A stretch of 64,000 nucleotides of DNA. Source: Sphingobium sp. CAP-1. Its GTDB lineage: Bacteria; Pseudomonadota; Alphaproteobacteria; Sphingomonadales; Sphingomonadaceae. The translations under genes and the position numbers were made by a program. Below, piece after piece: positions 17,495 to 26,088 of the stretch. Position 1 is the first letter of the stretch. Each line of letters opens with the position of its first letter. The stretch lies in NCBI RefSeq assembly GCF_009720145.1, contig NZ_CP046252.1, forward strand, positions 62,001-126,000, given 5' to 3'. A model generated the notes under the pieces. The model was not told the origin of the DNA and made no database searches. It worked only from the letters and a program-made list of their open reading frames with translations.

Positions 17495-18043
17495 ATGGCA
17501 AGACAGAGCCGATCCAATGACTGGGGCTTTCCCCGATGGCGCGCCTATGGCGCAGCGCGTGAGGCGCAGCGCGTGCGCATGTGTGACCGCTTCGGCTGTG
17601 ACCAGCCGGGGAACTGCCCGGCGCCCAAATCGCCCAACAGCCCGGAACGCTGGTATTTCTGCGCCGACCACGCCGGGGAATATAACCGCAACTGGGATTA
17701 TTTTCAGGGACTGGACCGGGAGGAGCGGGAGCAGCGCGAGCGCAATGAGCGGCGCGACGCCGGCGGTTTTCAGTCGAGCGCCTATCATGGCTGGGGCGGC
17801 CCCGGTGACGGCAGCCGGTCGCGCGACGAGCTTCATGCGCTCCAGGCACTTGAGCTGGAGGATGACGCCGATTTCGAGTCTGTGAAGAAAAGCTGGCGTC
17901 GCCTTGCCAAGGAATATCATCCCGACGTGAAACCGGGTGATGCCGACGCGGCGATGCGATTCCAGACCATCCAGGCGGCCTATGAAGTTTTGCGCACGGC
18001 TGAGGAGCGGCGGACCTGGAAGCCGCGCGGAGCGGCGGATTGA
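17495..18043 (+). CDS. J-domain protein with Cys/His-containing N-terminal segment
   Basis: Predicted DnaK co-chaperone of the class C type, 182 residues. The J domain is at the C-terminus (about 120-178) with the HPD tripeptide in YHPDVKPGD and helix 2 SVKKSWRRLAKE. The N-terminal part contains CDRFGC, NCPAPK and WYFCADHAGEYN, which could bind a metal. The ATG at 17495 is used because upstream sequence is RNase P RNA. Its stop overlaps the TTG start of the next gene. Confidence 0.83.
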   Translation: MARQSRSNDWGFPRWRAYGAAREAQRVRMCDRFGCDQPGNCPAPKSPNSPERWYFCADHAGEYNRNWDYFQGLDREEREQRERNERRDAGGFQSSAYHGWGGPGDGSRSRDELHALQALELEDDADFESVKKSWRRLAKEYHPDVKPGDADAAMRFQTIQAAYEVLRTAEERRTWKPRGAAD

Positions 18044-18351
18044 AGGACCATGTCCGCGCCAACTGGCGCAATGTCGCGCTTGTCTGCCGTAAATGCTCGA
18101 AAAAGCTGGATGGCGGTTTTGGTTCGAAGGGCGATGAGCGGTTGGCCAAGGCGTTACGCAAGCATCTGGCGTTGAAAAAAGGGCGCAAGTCGGATGCCGG
18201 TATCGTAGAGGTGAATTGCCTGGGCGTCTGTCCCAAAGGCGCCGTGACGGTGGTGGACGGCGCGGACAGCCGCGAATGGCTGTTGGTGCGGCCGGGTGCC
18301 GATCTGGACGAACTGGCGCAGGCGCTGCGCCTGGGTGAAAAGCGTCCTTAA
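18040..18351 (+). CDS. Thioredoxin-like [2Fe-2S] ferredoxin-domain protein
   Basis: Small cytoplasmic protein of 103 residues resembling (2Fe-2S) ferredoxin-like proteins of the thioredoxin fold. Four cysteines in the expected arrangement: VCRKC near residue 16 and VNCLGVCPKGA near 60. The only in-frame start is TTG at 18040, overlapping the TGA of the J-domain gene, so it is translationally coupled. No redox partner is adjacent; role unknown. Confidence 0.78.
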   Translation: MKDHVRANWRNVALVCRKCSKKLDGGFGSKGDERLAKALRKHLALKKGRKSDAGIVEVNCLGVCPKGAVTVVDGADSREWLLVRPGADLDELAQALRLGEKRP

Positions 18352-18385
18352 TTCTATCCTTACCAATTCTTCCTAAATGGAAGCA

Positions 18386-18697
18386 ATGACTTACCTTGCA
18401 TCCCCGCGGCGCGCCTGGCCTCTGGCCGGGCAATGTGCGCTGGTTTTGTCCGGCCTTTTCTGTCTCTATGCCGTGCCGCCGGCGCATGGCCGTATGTTGC
18501 TTGTGCCGATCACGGATGAAGGTCGGGCGGCCGTAGCGCCCGTTGCCGTAGCGCAAGGAGCGCGGCTGGTATCCGCCGGCCCCTGGGCAGGCTCCCTGCT
18601 GGTGGAGGGGCGGCGGGATCGCCTGGCCCAACCGCTATTGCGAAGGGGGGTGCTGTTATTGTCGGCCCGGACGGGTGGTTGCGAGGATCGGGTCTGA
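18386..18697 (+). CDS. Small exported protein coupled to the chemoreceptor gene
   Basis: Unrecognised protein of about 103 residues (an ATG 9 bases upstream is an alternative). An N-terminal hydrophobic segment (GQCALVLSGLFCLYAVPPAHG) looks like a signal peptide; the remainder is a compact region with LLVPITDEGRAAV and GSLLVEGRRD. Its stop overlaps the start of the MCP gene (TGATG), so it is probably made together with it and may act beside that receptor in the periplasm. Function not known. Confidence 0.6.
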   Translation: MTYLASPRRAWPLAGQCALVLSGLFCLYAVPPAHGRMLLVPITDEGRAAVAPVAVAQGARLVSAGPWAGSLLVEGRRDRLAQPLLRRGVLLLSARTGGCEDRV

Positions 18698-20229
18698 TGG
18701 GCGCGATGACCAGCCTCGATCGGCTACGTCTGCAAGGGCTGCGCATCTTGCTGATCGGCAACTGGATATGGACCGGGGCGCTGGGGCTGGGCGGCCTGCT
18801 GCTGGGGGTTGAGCATTCGGCGCGTGCGTTGTTGCTGTCGGCGCTGGTCAATGCGCTGCCGACGGTCCAGATCATGTGCCAGCGCCGCGATCTGGAAGTG
18901 CGGCTGGCCATGGGCACGCTCGCCATGGCCCAGCCGGCGATCGGCCTTTACCTGCTGTCCGGTCATCATTGGCAGATGGACGGCCATATGTTCTTCTTCG
19001 TGGCGCTGGCGGGGCTGGCGCTGCTCTACGACTGGCAGCCGATCCTGCTGGGCGCGACGCTGATCGCGCTGCATCATCTGGCGCTGAACTTCCTGCTGCC
19101 AAGCTGGGTCTTTCCCGACAGCGCCAATGTCGGCCGTGTCGCCGTCCATGGCGTGGCGGTGATCGCGCAGGCGGCGGTGTTATGCTATCTGGCCGTGCGG
19201 CTGCGGGTGATGCTGCTGGCACTCGACGGTCATGTCGCGCAGGCGAGCCAGCTTGCGGAACAGGCAGAGGGCGGCCGTGCGGCGGCCGAAGCGGCGATGG
19301 CGGCTGGGCGGGAAGCCGAAGCCCGTGCCGCGCAACTGCGTGACCGGCAGGAAGCGGACAAGGCGCATATGGCGCTCGAACGGCAGGGCGCGACCCTGGC
19401 GCTGGTGCGCGATTTTCGTCAATCGGTGGCCGAAATCGTCGGCGCGGTCAGTGAAGCGTCTCAGGAACTGGATGATTCTGCCCGGCAACTCAACATATTG
19501 GCGCAGCGCGCCACCGCCGGGACAGAGGAAACCGTATCGGTCGCCGAACAGGCGTCGACCAACGCGGCCATATTGGCGCAGCGCATCGAGCAATTGTCGC
19601 AATCCATTACCGCGATCGCCTCCGCCGCGCATCAGCAGGCGACTCTGGGCGGGGAGGCGCAGCGCGTGTCCAGCACCGGCCATCAGGCGATGCGCGAACT
19701 GGAGGGGCGCACAACGTCGATCACCAGCTTCGCCGATTCGATCACGGAAATTGCGGCGCGCACCAATTTGCTGGCGCTTAATGCGACGATCGAGGCGGCG
19801 CGCGCCGGGGAGGTCGGGCGCGGCTTTGCCGTGGTGGCGGGGGAGGTCAAGCAACTGGCCGGTCAGGCGGCGAACGCGACCGGCGAAATCCAGACGCTGG
19901 CCTGGTCCGCGCGACAGGGGGCAGGCGTGGCGCAGGAGGCGTTGTCCGACGTGGCCAGCACGGTGCGGCAACTGGCGGAAGCGGCCGATGCCATCCAGTC
20001 GACGGTCGCCGATCAGCGTGACGCGACGGCGGCCATTGGGCAGTCTGCGCGCGATACGGCGCGGGATGCGGCTGTCATGACGCGCCAGATGGAGGCGGTG
20101 GCGGATGTCGCGCGTGACAATGAGACATTGTCCAGTCGCGTTTCCAGTGCCGCATCGGGGCTGTCGCGCACGGCCCAGCAGTTGCAGCGCGCGGCGGATC
20201 TGTTCGTCGCGCAACTGGAAGCGGCCTGA
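18697..20229 (+). CDS. Methyl-accepting chemotaxis protein with multi-helix membrane domain
   Basis: Chemoreceptor of 510 residues. About six membrane helices occupy residues 10-180 (ILLIGNWIWTGALGLGGLLLG; FFFVALAGLALLYDW; GVAVIAQAAVLCYLAVRL), with no periplasmic sensor domain between them. A long coiled coil follows, with the signalling tip EIAARTNLLALNATIEAARA and GRGFAVVAGEVKQLA. There is no C-terminal CheR/CheB tethering pentapeptide (it ends AQLEAA). The start at 18697 overlaps the stop of the preceding small exported protein. Likely signals through the che cluster 3 kb upstream. Confidence 0.92.
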   Translation: MGAMTSLDRLRLQGLRILLIGNWIWTGALGLGGLLLGVEHSARALLLSALVNALPTVQIMCQRRDLEVRLAMGTLAMAQPAIGLYLLSGHHWQMDGHMFFFVALAGLALLYDWQPILLGATLIALHHLALNFLLPSWVFPDSANVGRVAVHGVAVIAQAAVLCYLAVRLRVMLLALDGHVAQASQLAEQAEGGRAAAEAAMAAGREAEARAAQLRDRQEADKAHMALERQGATLALVRDFRQSVAEIVGAVSEASQELDDSARQLNILAQRATAGTEETVSVAEQASTNAAILAQRIEQLSQSITAIASAAHQQATLGGEAQRVSSTGHQAMRELEGRTTSITSFADSITEIAARTNLLALNATIEAARAGEVGRGFAVVAGEVKQLAGQAANATGEIQTLAWSARQGAGVAQEALSDVASTVRQLAEAADAIQSTVADQRDATAAIGQSARDTARDAAVMTRQMEAVADVARDNETLSSRVSSAASGLSRTAQQLQRAADLFVAQLEAA

Positions 20230-20288
20230 AGCGCGTCAGCCGCGCCTGTGATCTGCAAGGCGGTGGCGGGGTGTCCGCGGGGGCAGTC

Positions 20289-20356
20289 GGGCTTTGTGAA
20301 AGCCCTTCAGATGAATCGAAACGGTAGCAACGGGCCGGCTTTACCGCCGGCCCGTT
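20289..20356. terminator. Two hairpins between convergent MCP and sodB genes
   Basis: GGGCTTT/AAAGCCC with a 3-base loop (20289-20305) and AACGGGCCGGC/GCCGGCCCGTT (20329-20356). They lie between convergent stops and could end both transcripts; T-runs are short. Confidence 0.55.
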
Positions 20357-20362
20357 CCATTG

Positions 20363-20977
20363 TCAGGCCGGCTGGTCGGCGCGGCTGGCGCCTTCGCCGT
20401 CCAGGTTGAGAGCCGCGAAATCCCAGTTGATCGCTTCCTTCAGCAGCTTTTCGGCATAGGCCGGGCGCAGGTTGCGATAGTCGATATAATAGGCATGTTC
20501 CCACACATCGAGGATCAGCAGCGGGGCGTGGCCTTCATGCGCGACGGGGGTGTCGGCGTCATGATAGCTGGTTACTTCCAGCTTGCCGTCCTTCAGGATC
20601 AGCGCGGCCCAACCGCTGGCGAAATGGCCCACGGCTTCGGCCTTGAGCTTTTCGATCAGCGCGTCGACCGAACCGAAGGCTTCCTCGATCTTGGCGAGCA
20701 GTTCGCCGGTCGGCGCGGTCTTTACCGGCGACAGCGAGTTCCAGTAGAAAGTGTGGTTCCAGATCTGGCCGACCTGGTTGAACAGACCGCCCTTGGCCGA
20801 CTTGATCAGTTCGACCAGCGACTTGCCCTGGAGCGAGGCGTCGGCGGCGACCAGTTCATTGGCCTTCACGACATAGGCGTTATGATGCTTGCCGTGGTGG
20901 AAATCGAAGGTTTCGACCGACAGGATATCGCCAAATGCATCCTTGGCATAAGGCAGGTCGGGCAGAACAAAGGCCAT
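20363..20977 (-). CDS. sodB: Iron superoxide dismutase
   Basis: Converts superoxide to hydrogen peroxide and oxygen in the cytoplasm. The 204-residue product carries the metal ligands in FDFHHGKHHNAYV (first His), NHTFYWNSL (second His) and LDVWEHAYYIDYRN (Asp and His). Gln within GHFASGWAALIL is not seen at the Mn-type position, and GGLFNQVGQIWNH points to the Fe/Mn family; the Fe form is the usual alphaproteobacterial one. The start at 20977 has GAGGAG at good spacing; longer frames upstream are ignored. Confidence 0.94.
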   Translation of the reverse strand: MAFVLPDLPYAKDAFGDILSVETFDFHHGKHHNAYVVKANELVAADASLQGKSLVELIKSAKGGLFNQVGQIWNHTFYWNSLSPVKTAPTGELLAKIEEAFGSVDALIEKLKAEAVGHFASGWAALILKDGKLEVTSYHDADTPVAHEGHAPLLILDVWEHAYYIDYRNLRPAYAEKLLKEAINWDFAALNLDGEGASRADQPA

Positions 20978-21374
20978 GGCGGAACTCCTCAAGTTCATTA
21001 TGGGGCGGCCGCACAACGGCTGGCGCGGCCGGTTGGTCATATGGTCCATGCGGGGCGTGGACGCCTCCGCCGCTTCCCATATGCGCACCTAACGCCCAAG
21101 AAAACAGATATGTGCCTATTGCGAAACGATCGCAGAAATCGTTGCCCGAAACTGACCGTAGCAGTCGCTTGCTTGACAGGACTGCCGCTGTCGCACAGGA
21201 TCATGCCATGCAGAGCGGTATAGTCTTTCCGCGCTTCCGTCATCACGGGGGCCAGCTTCTCGCGGGCGATCCGCCCCGGACCTGACAGGCGCTCCGCCGG
21301 CAGGGTCCGGGGCGCCATAGTTGACGTTCAAGGCCCGTCCCGCGGGTCACGCCTCTCTATCAGGAAGCCTTTCC
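20978..21374. other. 397-base divergent intergenic region (sodB / rnk)
   Basis: Contains leaders of both genes, a TGCGA-N5-TCGCA inverted repeat at 21119-21135, and short open frames on the minus strand (for example 21037-21318) with no recognisable product or good ribosome binding site. No RNA gene recognised. Confidence 0.5.
21119..21135. promoter_or_regulatory. Candidate Fur-type operator upstream of sodB
   Basis: The 17-mer TTGCGAAACGATCGCAG contains the arms TGCGA and TCGCA around five bases, about 140 bases before the sodB start. A similar 17-mer precedes fpr at 48201. Iron control of sodB is common, but the match is only suggestive. Confidence 0.3.
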
Positions 21375-21782
21375 ATGACCCTGCATCAAAGCTGGGCGGC
21401 GGTGCCGCCCATTCAGCTTGTCGAATCCGAAGCCGACATGATTTCCGACCTGGCCTGGAGCGCGCGCGACCGCTTCCCGGACGTGTGCCAGTTGTTGCTG
21501 GAAGAGGTCGGCCGGGCCAGCCTCTGCACGCGGGCCGATCTGCCGGATGATGTCGTCGCCATGGGATCGGCTGTTACCTACCATGATGCGCGGGATGGTG
21601 CCGCGCGGCAAGTGCGGCTGGTCTATCCCAGCCATGCCGACGTGGCGCTGGGCCGTATCTCCATCCTGACGCCGATCGGCGCGGCGCTGATCGGGATGCG
21701 GGCGGGGGCTTCGATCCTCTGGCCCGATCGGGAGGGGCATCTGCGCGACATCATGGTCGAATCGGTCGGGCAGGTCGCGTGA
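21375..21782 (+). CDS. rnk: Rnk-type GreA/GreB C-terminal-domain protein
   Basis: RNA polymerase-binding protein of the Rnk family, historically called nucleoside diphosphate kinase regulator. The 135 residues lack the long GreA coiled coil and keep the FKBP-like C-terminal domain: VAMGSAVTYHDA, RQVRLVYPSHAD, GRISILTPIGAALIGMRAG. The ATG at 21375 fits the family length; an earlier ATG at 21321 would add 18 unrelated residues. Convergent with yciB, the stops 2 bases apart. Confidence 0.85.
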   Translation: MTLHQSWAAVPPIQLVESEADMISDLAWSARDRFPDVCQLLLEEVGRASLCTRADLPDDVVAMGSAVTYHDARDGAARQVRLVYPSHADVALGRISILTPIGAALIGMRAGASILWPDREGHLRDIMVESVGQVA

Positions 21783-21783
21783 T

Positions 21784-22446
21784 TCAGCCCTGCGGCGGGG
21801 TGGTTTCGCCCACCTCGTCGCTGTCCAGGCCATCGCCCAGGGTCAGGCCATGGCGCAGCAGCATGGGGATATTCGCGACGGCAAAGACGAGCGATATGAT
21901 GGTCACGCCCCAGACCTTGACTGCGAGCCAGGTGTCGAAGCTCATCGATCGGCGCATCAGTTCGTTCGCGATCGCCATGGCGACGAAGAAGAGCGCCCAG
22001 TTGCGCGACAGCTTCATCCAGCCTTCATGGGTCAACCCGTCATAGGCCGCCTGCAACAGATATTTGAGCAGCGGTTTGCCGCGCAGCAGCCCGGCAAACA
22101 GCATCAGCGCGAAAAAGCTGTAGATGATGGTGGGCTTGAGCTGGATGAAGCGCTGGTCATGGAAATAGATGGTCAGGCCGCCGAAAAAGAGGATCAGCAG
22201 TGCCGAGAGCCACAGCATCGGCGACACCCGGCCCAGCTTCACCTTGGAGATGATGACCGCGATGACGATTGCCGCCATGAAAGCGGCCGTGCCAAAGGTC
22301 ATGGCGGTGATCGGATTGGCGGCCCCCCAGAGCCAGCCTGCGCCCTTGTAGGTCAGGAAGAATATCAGCAGCGGCCCGAAATCGAGCGCCAGCGACAGGG
22401 TGCCCCCATGCGCAGGCTTTTGGGTGGTTTTGCTGTCAGCGGGCAT
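21784..22446 (-). CDS. yciB: YciB/IspZ inner-membrane protein
   Basis: Multi-pass membrane protein of 220 residues from the YciB (intracellular septation A, IspZ) family, linked to envelope synthesis and division. Five or more hydrophobic helices include ALDFGPLLIFFLTYKGAGWL, TFGTAAFMAAIVIAVIIS and MLWLSALLILFFGGLTIYF, then the family-typical FIQLKPTIIYSFFA and LSRNWALFFVAMAIANEL. It overlaps the ftsY stop by 11 bases and ends the dapF-mtaB-ftsY-yciB operon. Confidence 0.93.
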   Translation of the reverse strand: MPADSKTTQKPAHGGTLSLALDFGPLLIFFLTYKGAGWLWGAANPITAMTFGTAAFMAAIVIAVIISKVKLGRVSPMLWLSALLILFFGGLTIYFHDQRFIQLKPTIIYSFFALMLFAGLLRGKPLLKYLLQAAYDGLTHEGWMKLSRNWALFFVAMAIANELMRRSMSFDTWLAVKVWGVTIISLVFAVANIPMLLRHGLTLGDGLDSDEVGETTPPQG

Positions 22447-23374
22447 AGGCCGTCCCCGCAATCGCCTTCGCCATGTCGCCCGGATCGAAGGGGCGCAAAT
22501 CCTCGATCTTTTCGCCAACGCCAATGGCATGGATGGGCAGGCGGAATTTCTCCGCCGCCGCGACCAGCACGCCGCCGCGCGCCGTGCCGTCCAGCTTGGT
22601 CATGACGAGGCCCGTCACCTGCGCGGTTTCCTTGAATACTTCGATCTGGTTCAACGCATTCTGTCCCGTGGTCGCATCCAGAACCAGCACAACGTCGTGC
22701 GGGGCGGCCGGGTTCAACCGGCCCAGCACCCGGCGCACCTTGGCCAGTTCGTCCATCAGTTCGGTCTTGTTCTGGAGGCGGCCGGCGGTATCCACGATCA
22801 GCACGTCGATGCCGGTTTCGGTCGCTTGGCGGACCGCGTCGAACACGATGCCGGCCGCGTCGCCGCCTTCCTTGCCCGCGACGATGGGAATACCCAGGCG
22901 CTCGGCCCAGACCTTGAGCTGGCCGATCGCCGCTGCGCGGAACGTATCGCCCGCCGCCAGCATCACGCCATAATCCTGCTCCAGGAAATTATTGGCGAGT
23001 TTGGCGATGGTGGTGGTCTTGCCCGATCCGTTGACGCCGATCACCAGAATCACCTGCGGCCGGGGGAAGGCCTCGATCTCCAGCGGGCGGGCGACCGGGG
23101 CCAGCGTCTTTTCGATTTCCTCCGCGATGATCTCGCGCAGATAATCCTCGGTCAGTTCCTTGTTGTAGCGCCCTTCGGCCAGCCGGTCGCGCACCCGCGC
23201 GGCCATGGCGGGGCCAAGATCGGAAACGATCAGCGCTTCCTCAATCTCGTCCAACGTCTGGTTGTCGAGCGCGGCCTTGGTGAAAAGGCCGGTGAGATTG
23301 TCGCCGAGCCTGTCGGAAGTGCGCTTGAGGCCGCCGAAGAGGCGGTCGCGCCAGCTAGTGCCGGTATCAGTCAT
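22436..23374 (-). CDS. ftsY: Signal recognition particle receptor FtsY
   Basis: GTPase that docks SRP-ribosome complexes at the membrane. The 312-residue product has a short N-terminus without the long acidic A domain, a helical N domain (DNQTLDEIEEALIVSDLGP) and the G domain with GVNGSGKTTT, DTAGR, TKLDG and GVGEKIEDLRPFD. It overlaps mtaB by 1 base and yciB by 11, so all are cotranscribed. Its partner Ffh is encoded 5 kb to the right on the other strand. Confidence 0.97.
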   Translation of the reverse strand: MTDTGTSWRDRLFGGLKRTSDRLGDNLTGLFTKAALDNQTLDEIEEALIVSDLGPAMAARVRDRLAEGRYNKELTEDYLREIIAEEIEKTLAPVARPLEIEAFPRPQVILVIGVNGSGKTTTIAKLANNFLEQDYGVMLAAGDTFRAAAIGQLKVWAERLGIPIVAGKEGGDAAGIVFDAVRQATETGIDVLIVDTAGRLQNKTELMDELAKVRRVLGRLNPAAPHDVVLVLDATTGQNALNQIEVFKETAQVTGLVMTKLDGTARGGVLVAAAEKFRLPIHAIGVGEKIEDLRPFDPGDMAKAIAGTAYAR

Positions 23375-24612
23375 TATGCCGCCTCTTGCGCGATCAGGCC
23401 GTCCTTCTCAAGCCCCGTGATGGTCGCGCGGACGATGGAGGAGGGGGGCTGTGCCGATGCGAAGCGCACCGGGGCGAAATTTTCGGCATGGCCGCTCATG
23501 CCGCTGCGCTCCACCAGCACCGATTGGGTGGTGCCGATCAGGCTGCGCAGCCAGTCCTCGCGCTGGACCGCGCAGGCGGCGCGCAGGCGGGCGGCACGGG
23601 CCTTGATGGTGGCGCGATCGACCTGCGGCATCCGTGCGGCGGGGGTGCCGGCGCGGGGCGAATAGGGGAAGATATGACCATGAACGATGGCGCATTCCTC
23701 CACCAGGGCGAGGCTGTTTTCGAACATCGCCTCATCCTCGGTCGGGAAGCCGGCGATGATGTCCGCGCCGATGCTGATGTCGGGTCGCACGGCCTTCACC
23801 CGCTCCACGATGCGAATCGCGTCGGCGCGGCCATGACGGCGCTTCATCCGCTTGAGGATCATGTCGTCGCCCGCCTGCAAGGACAGGTGCAGATGCGGCA
23901 TCATGCGTGGTTCATGGGCGATGAGGTCGAACAATCGCTCGTCAATCTCCACGCTGTCGATCGAGGAGAGGCGCAGGCGCGGCAGGTCTGGCACGCCCTT
24001 CAATATGCGCTCGATCAGCAGGCCGAGCGACGGGCTGCCCGGCAGGTCGGGACCGTAACTGGTCACATCCACGCCGGTCAGCACGATTTCGCTATAGCCC
24101 GCATCGACCAGTTGCCTCGCCTTGTCCACCACCGCGCCGGCGGGGACGGAGCGGCTGTTCCCCCGGCCATAGGGGATGATGCAGAAGGTGCAGCGATGGT
24201 CGCAGCCATTCTGCACCTCCAGAAAGGCGCGGGCATGGTCGGCGAAGGCGGATGCCATATGCGGCGCGGTGTCGCGCACGGCCATGATGTCGGAGACGCG
24301 GACTTTTTCTGTCACAGGCGCGAAGGATGCCGCCTCCATCTTCTCCCGGTTGCCGATCACGCCGTCGACTTCGGCCATGGCGGCGAAGGTCTGCGGCTCG
24401 GTCTGCGCGGCGCAGCCGGTGACGAGGATGCGGGCGTCGGGCCGCTCCCGCTTTGCACGGCGGATCGCCTGGCGGGTCTGGCGCACCGCTTCGGCGGTGA
24501 CGGCGCAACTGTTGACGACGATCAGGTCGTCCTGCCCCTTCGCCATGTCGCGGATCGCCTCGCTCTCCGCGATGTTGAGGCGGCAGCCCATGGTGATGAT
24601 GTCTGGCGGCAT
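23374..24612 (-). CDS. mtaB: tRNA t6A37 methylthiotransferase MtaB
   Basis: Radical SAM enzyme adding a methylthio group to t6A37 of tRNAs. The 412 residues contain an N-terminal UPF0004 domain with its three cysteines (MGCRLN, NSCAVT, TGCAAQ), the radical SAM cluster CDHRCTFCIIPYGRG, and a C-terminal TRAM-like stretch (HAENFAPVRF). The TGCDVTSYG-like segment TGVDVTSYGPDLPG fits the MtaB rather than the MiaB or RimO subfamily. Overlaps dapF and ftsY by one base each. Confidence 0.93.
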   Translation of the reverse strand: MPPDIITMGCRLNIAESEAIRDMAKGQDDLIVVNSCAVTAEAVRQTRQAIRRAKRERPDARILVTGCAAQTEPQTFAAMAEVDGVIGNREKMEAASFAPVTEKVRVSDIMAVRDTAPHMASAFADHARAFLEVQNGCDHRCTFCIIPYGRGNSRSVPAGAVVDKARQLVDAGYSEIVLTGVDVTSYGPDLPGSPSLGLLIERILKGVPDLPRLRLSSIDSVEIDERLFDLIAHEPRMMPHLHLSLQAGDDMILKRMKRRHGRADAIRIVERVKAVRPDISIGADIIAGFPTEDEAMFENSLALVEECAIVHGHIFPYSPRAGTPAARMPQVDRATIKARAARLRAACAVQREDWLRSLIGTTQSVLVERSGMSGHAENFAPVRFASAQPPSSIVRATITGLEKDGLIAQEAA

Positions 24613-25412
24613 CAGAAGCGCGCCCAGTCAGCCTCGCCGTCAAAGACATGGGTGGCGGGGCCGGTCATGCGGATATTGCCGCCCGGCGCCCAGTCGATGA
24701 CAAGGTCGCCGCCGGGCAGGCTGACCGTCACCGGGCCGCTCATCAGTTTCCGACGGACGGCGGCGACGGCGGTGGCGCAGGCGCCGGTGCCGCAGGCGCG
24801 CGTCAGCCCCGCGCCGCGTTCCCACACGACGAGGCGGATATGATTGTCGCCCACGACCTGCGCGAAATTGACGTTCACGCGCTGGGGGAAGAGCGGGTCA
24901 TGCTCGATCAGCGGGCCGAGACGGTCGACGTTTACAGCGTCCAGATCGTCCACGAAGAAGATGACATGCGGATTGCCGACATTGACCGCGGCGGGGGCGG
25001 GCAAATCTTCCCAGCTTGCGCCCATGGTCAGCGTGTCCATGGCCCAGGCGAGCGGGATCGCGTCCCAATCGAAGCGCGGCGCGCCCATGTCGACGCTGGC
25101 GCCGCCATCGACGGATTTGGCATCCAGCAGGCCCGCCTTGGTGCGGATCAGCACATCGCGGCCGACGAACAGGGGCACGCAGCGGGTCGCGTTGCCGCAG
25201 GCTTCGACCTCGCTGCCGTCGGCGTTGAAAATCTGCATCGACACGTCGGCGTCGTCCGCTTCGCCGATCAGGATCAACTGGTCGCAGCCGATCCCGGCAT
25301 GACGATCGGCAATCGCGCGCGCGCGCGCCTCCGTCATCGCGACATCGCTCGCTCGCGCGTCGATCACGACGAAGTCGTTGCCCAGACCATGCATTTTCGA
25401 AAAGCGTCCCAT
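24612..25412 (-). CDS. dapF: Diaminopimelate epimerase
   Basis: Interconverts LL- and meso-diaminopimelate for lysine and peptidoglycan synthesis. The 266-residue protein starts with KMHGLGNDFVVID and has the two catalytic cysteines in EACGNATRC and TRACGTGACA, plus the VGNPHVIFFVDD strand. First gene of the dapF-mtaB-ftsY-yciB operon. Confidence 0.97.
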   Translation of the reverse strand: MGRFSKMHGLGNDFVVIDARASDVAMTEARARAIADRHAGIGCDQLILIGEADDADVSMQIFNADGSEVEACGNATRCVPLFVGRDVLIRTKAGLLDAKSVDGGASVDMGAPRFDWDAIPLAWAMDTLTMGASWEDLPAPAAVNVGNPHVIFFVDDLDAVNVDRLGPLIEHDPLFPQRVNVNFAQVVGDNHIRLVVWERGAGLTRACGTGACATAVAAVRRKLMSGPVTVSLPGGDLVIDWAPGGNIRMTGPATHVFDGEADWARF

Positions 25413-25456
25413 GGGCGGCCATGTAGTGGGGGTGGAGGGAAAAGGCGAGTCCGGGG

Positions 25457-26077
25457 TTATTCCGCTGCAACCTGGAATTTGACTATGAGGTGCCGAACTA
25501 CCGGCACTGACCGGCCTTCAGCGTCGGCGGCCAGCGAACTATAGGCTTCCTTTGCTTGCTGGCATGCGACTTCGATCAGTTTTGCGGATGATTTGTCGGG
25601 TTTGAACGGTTCGCAAATGGTGATGTGACCCGTTGGGTCGAGCTTCGTAATAAGTGATATGCTCTCCTCCTGCGCTCCGCTTGGCAAGCGCTTGACTTGC
25701 AAGGTCAGATCAACGGGCGGCGCATAGCGATATGATGGGCGACTTTGAGAGCCGGGAAGGCGCCAGAACAGCCCCCCTCTATAAGAGCCGTAGGTTGCAC
25801 TGGCATTTTCATCCATCGCCGGTTTGAAGCGGACGCGTGAAGCCATCATGGCGCAAGTCTGTTCGTCTAACTCTGCAGAGCCGCTGGTGGTCGTGATTAT
25901 ACAATTCGCGACGCGCCCGTTTGGAGCAATCAGGAGGGAAAAAGCGACCGGCCCTTCTTCCTTTCGCCGCAATGCGCCTGACGGATAATCATTGTCGCTT
26001 AGCCAAGCTCCGGATGTCTTTGCCGGCATTGCCAGAACAAGTGTCGCAGCCAGCATTGCACTCAGTATGGCACTCAA
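25457..26077 (-). CDS. Exported protein with TonB-like C-terminal domains
   Basis: About 206 residues. A hydrophobic N-terminus (LSAMLAATLVLAMPAKTSG) suggests export. Residues 35-105 resemble a TonB C-terminal domain as found in energy-transducer-like proteins: PVAFSLLIAPNGRVANCIIT, SGSAELDEQTC, RVRFKPAMDE; a second, weaker copy follows (ISLITKLDPTGHITICEPF; HLIVKFQVA). There is no Pro-rich spacer, so it is probably not a TonB that energises receptors. A TTG at 26077 with AGGA ahead of it is chosen; an ATG at 26056 is possible. It follows the APC permease stop by 11 bases. Confidence 0.6.
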   Translation of the reverse strand: MSAILSAMLAATLVLAMPAKTSGAWLSDNDYPSGALRRKEEGPVAFSLLIAPNGRVANCIITTTSGSAELDEQTCAMMASRVRFKPAMDENASATYGSYRGGLFWRLPGSQSRPSYRYAPPVDLTLQVKRLPSGAQEESISLITKLDPTGHITICEPFKPDKSSAKLIEVACQQAKEAYSSLAADAEGRSVPVVRHLIVKFQVAAE

Positions 26078-26088
26078 TTCCAGCTTCC

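Noticed and set aside
17161..18631. Long minus-strand frames through rnpB and the J-domain gene
   Set aside because: They cross the RNase P RNA and the J-domain gene, both strongly supported on the plus strand.
25457..26077. TonB protein energising the receptor at 34457
   Set aside because: It has only the C-terminal-type domain, no Pro-rich spacer, and no exbBD genes nearby.
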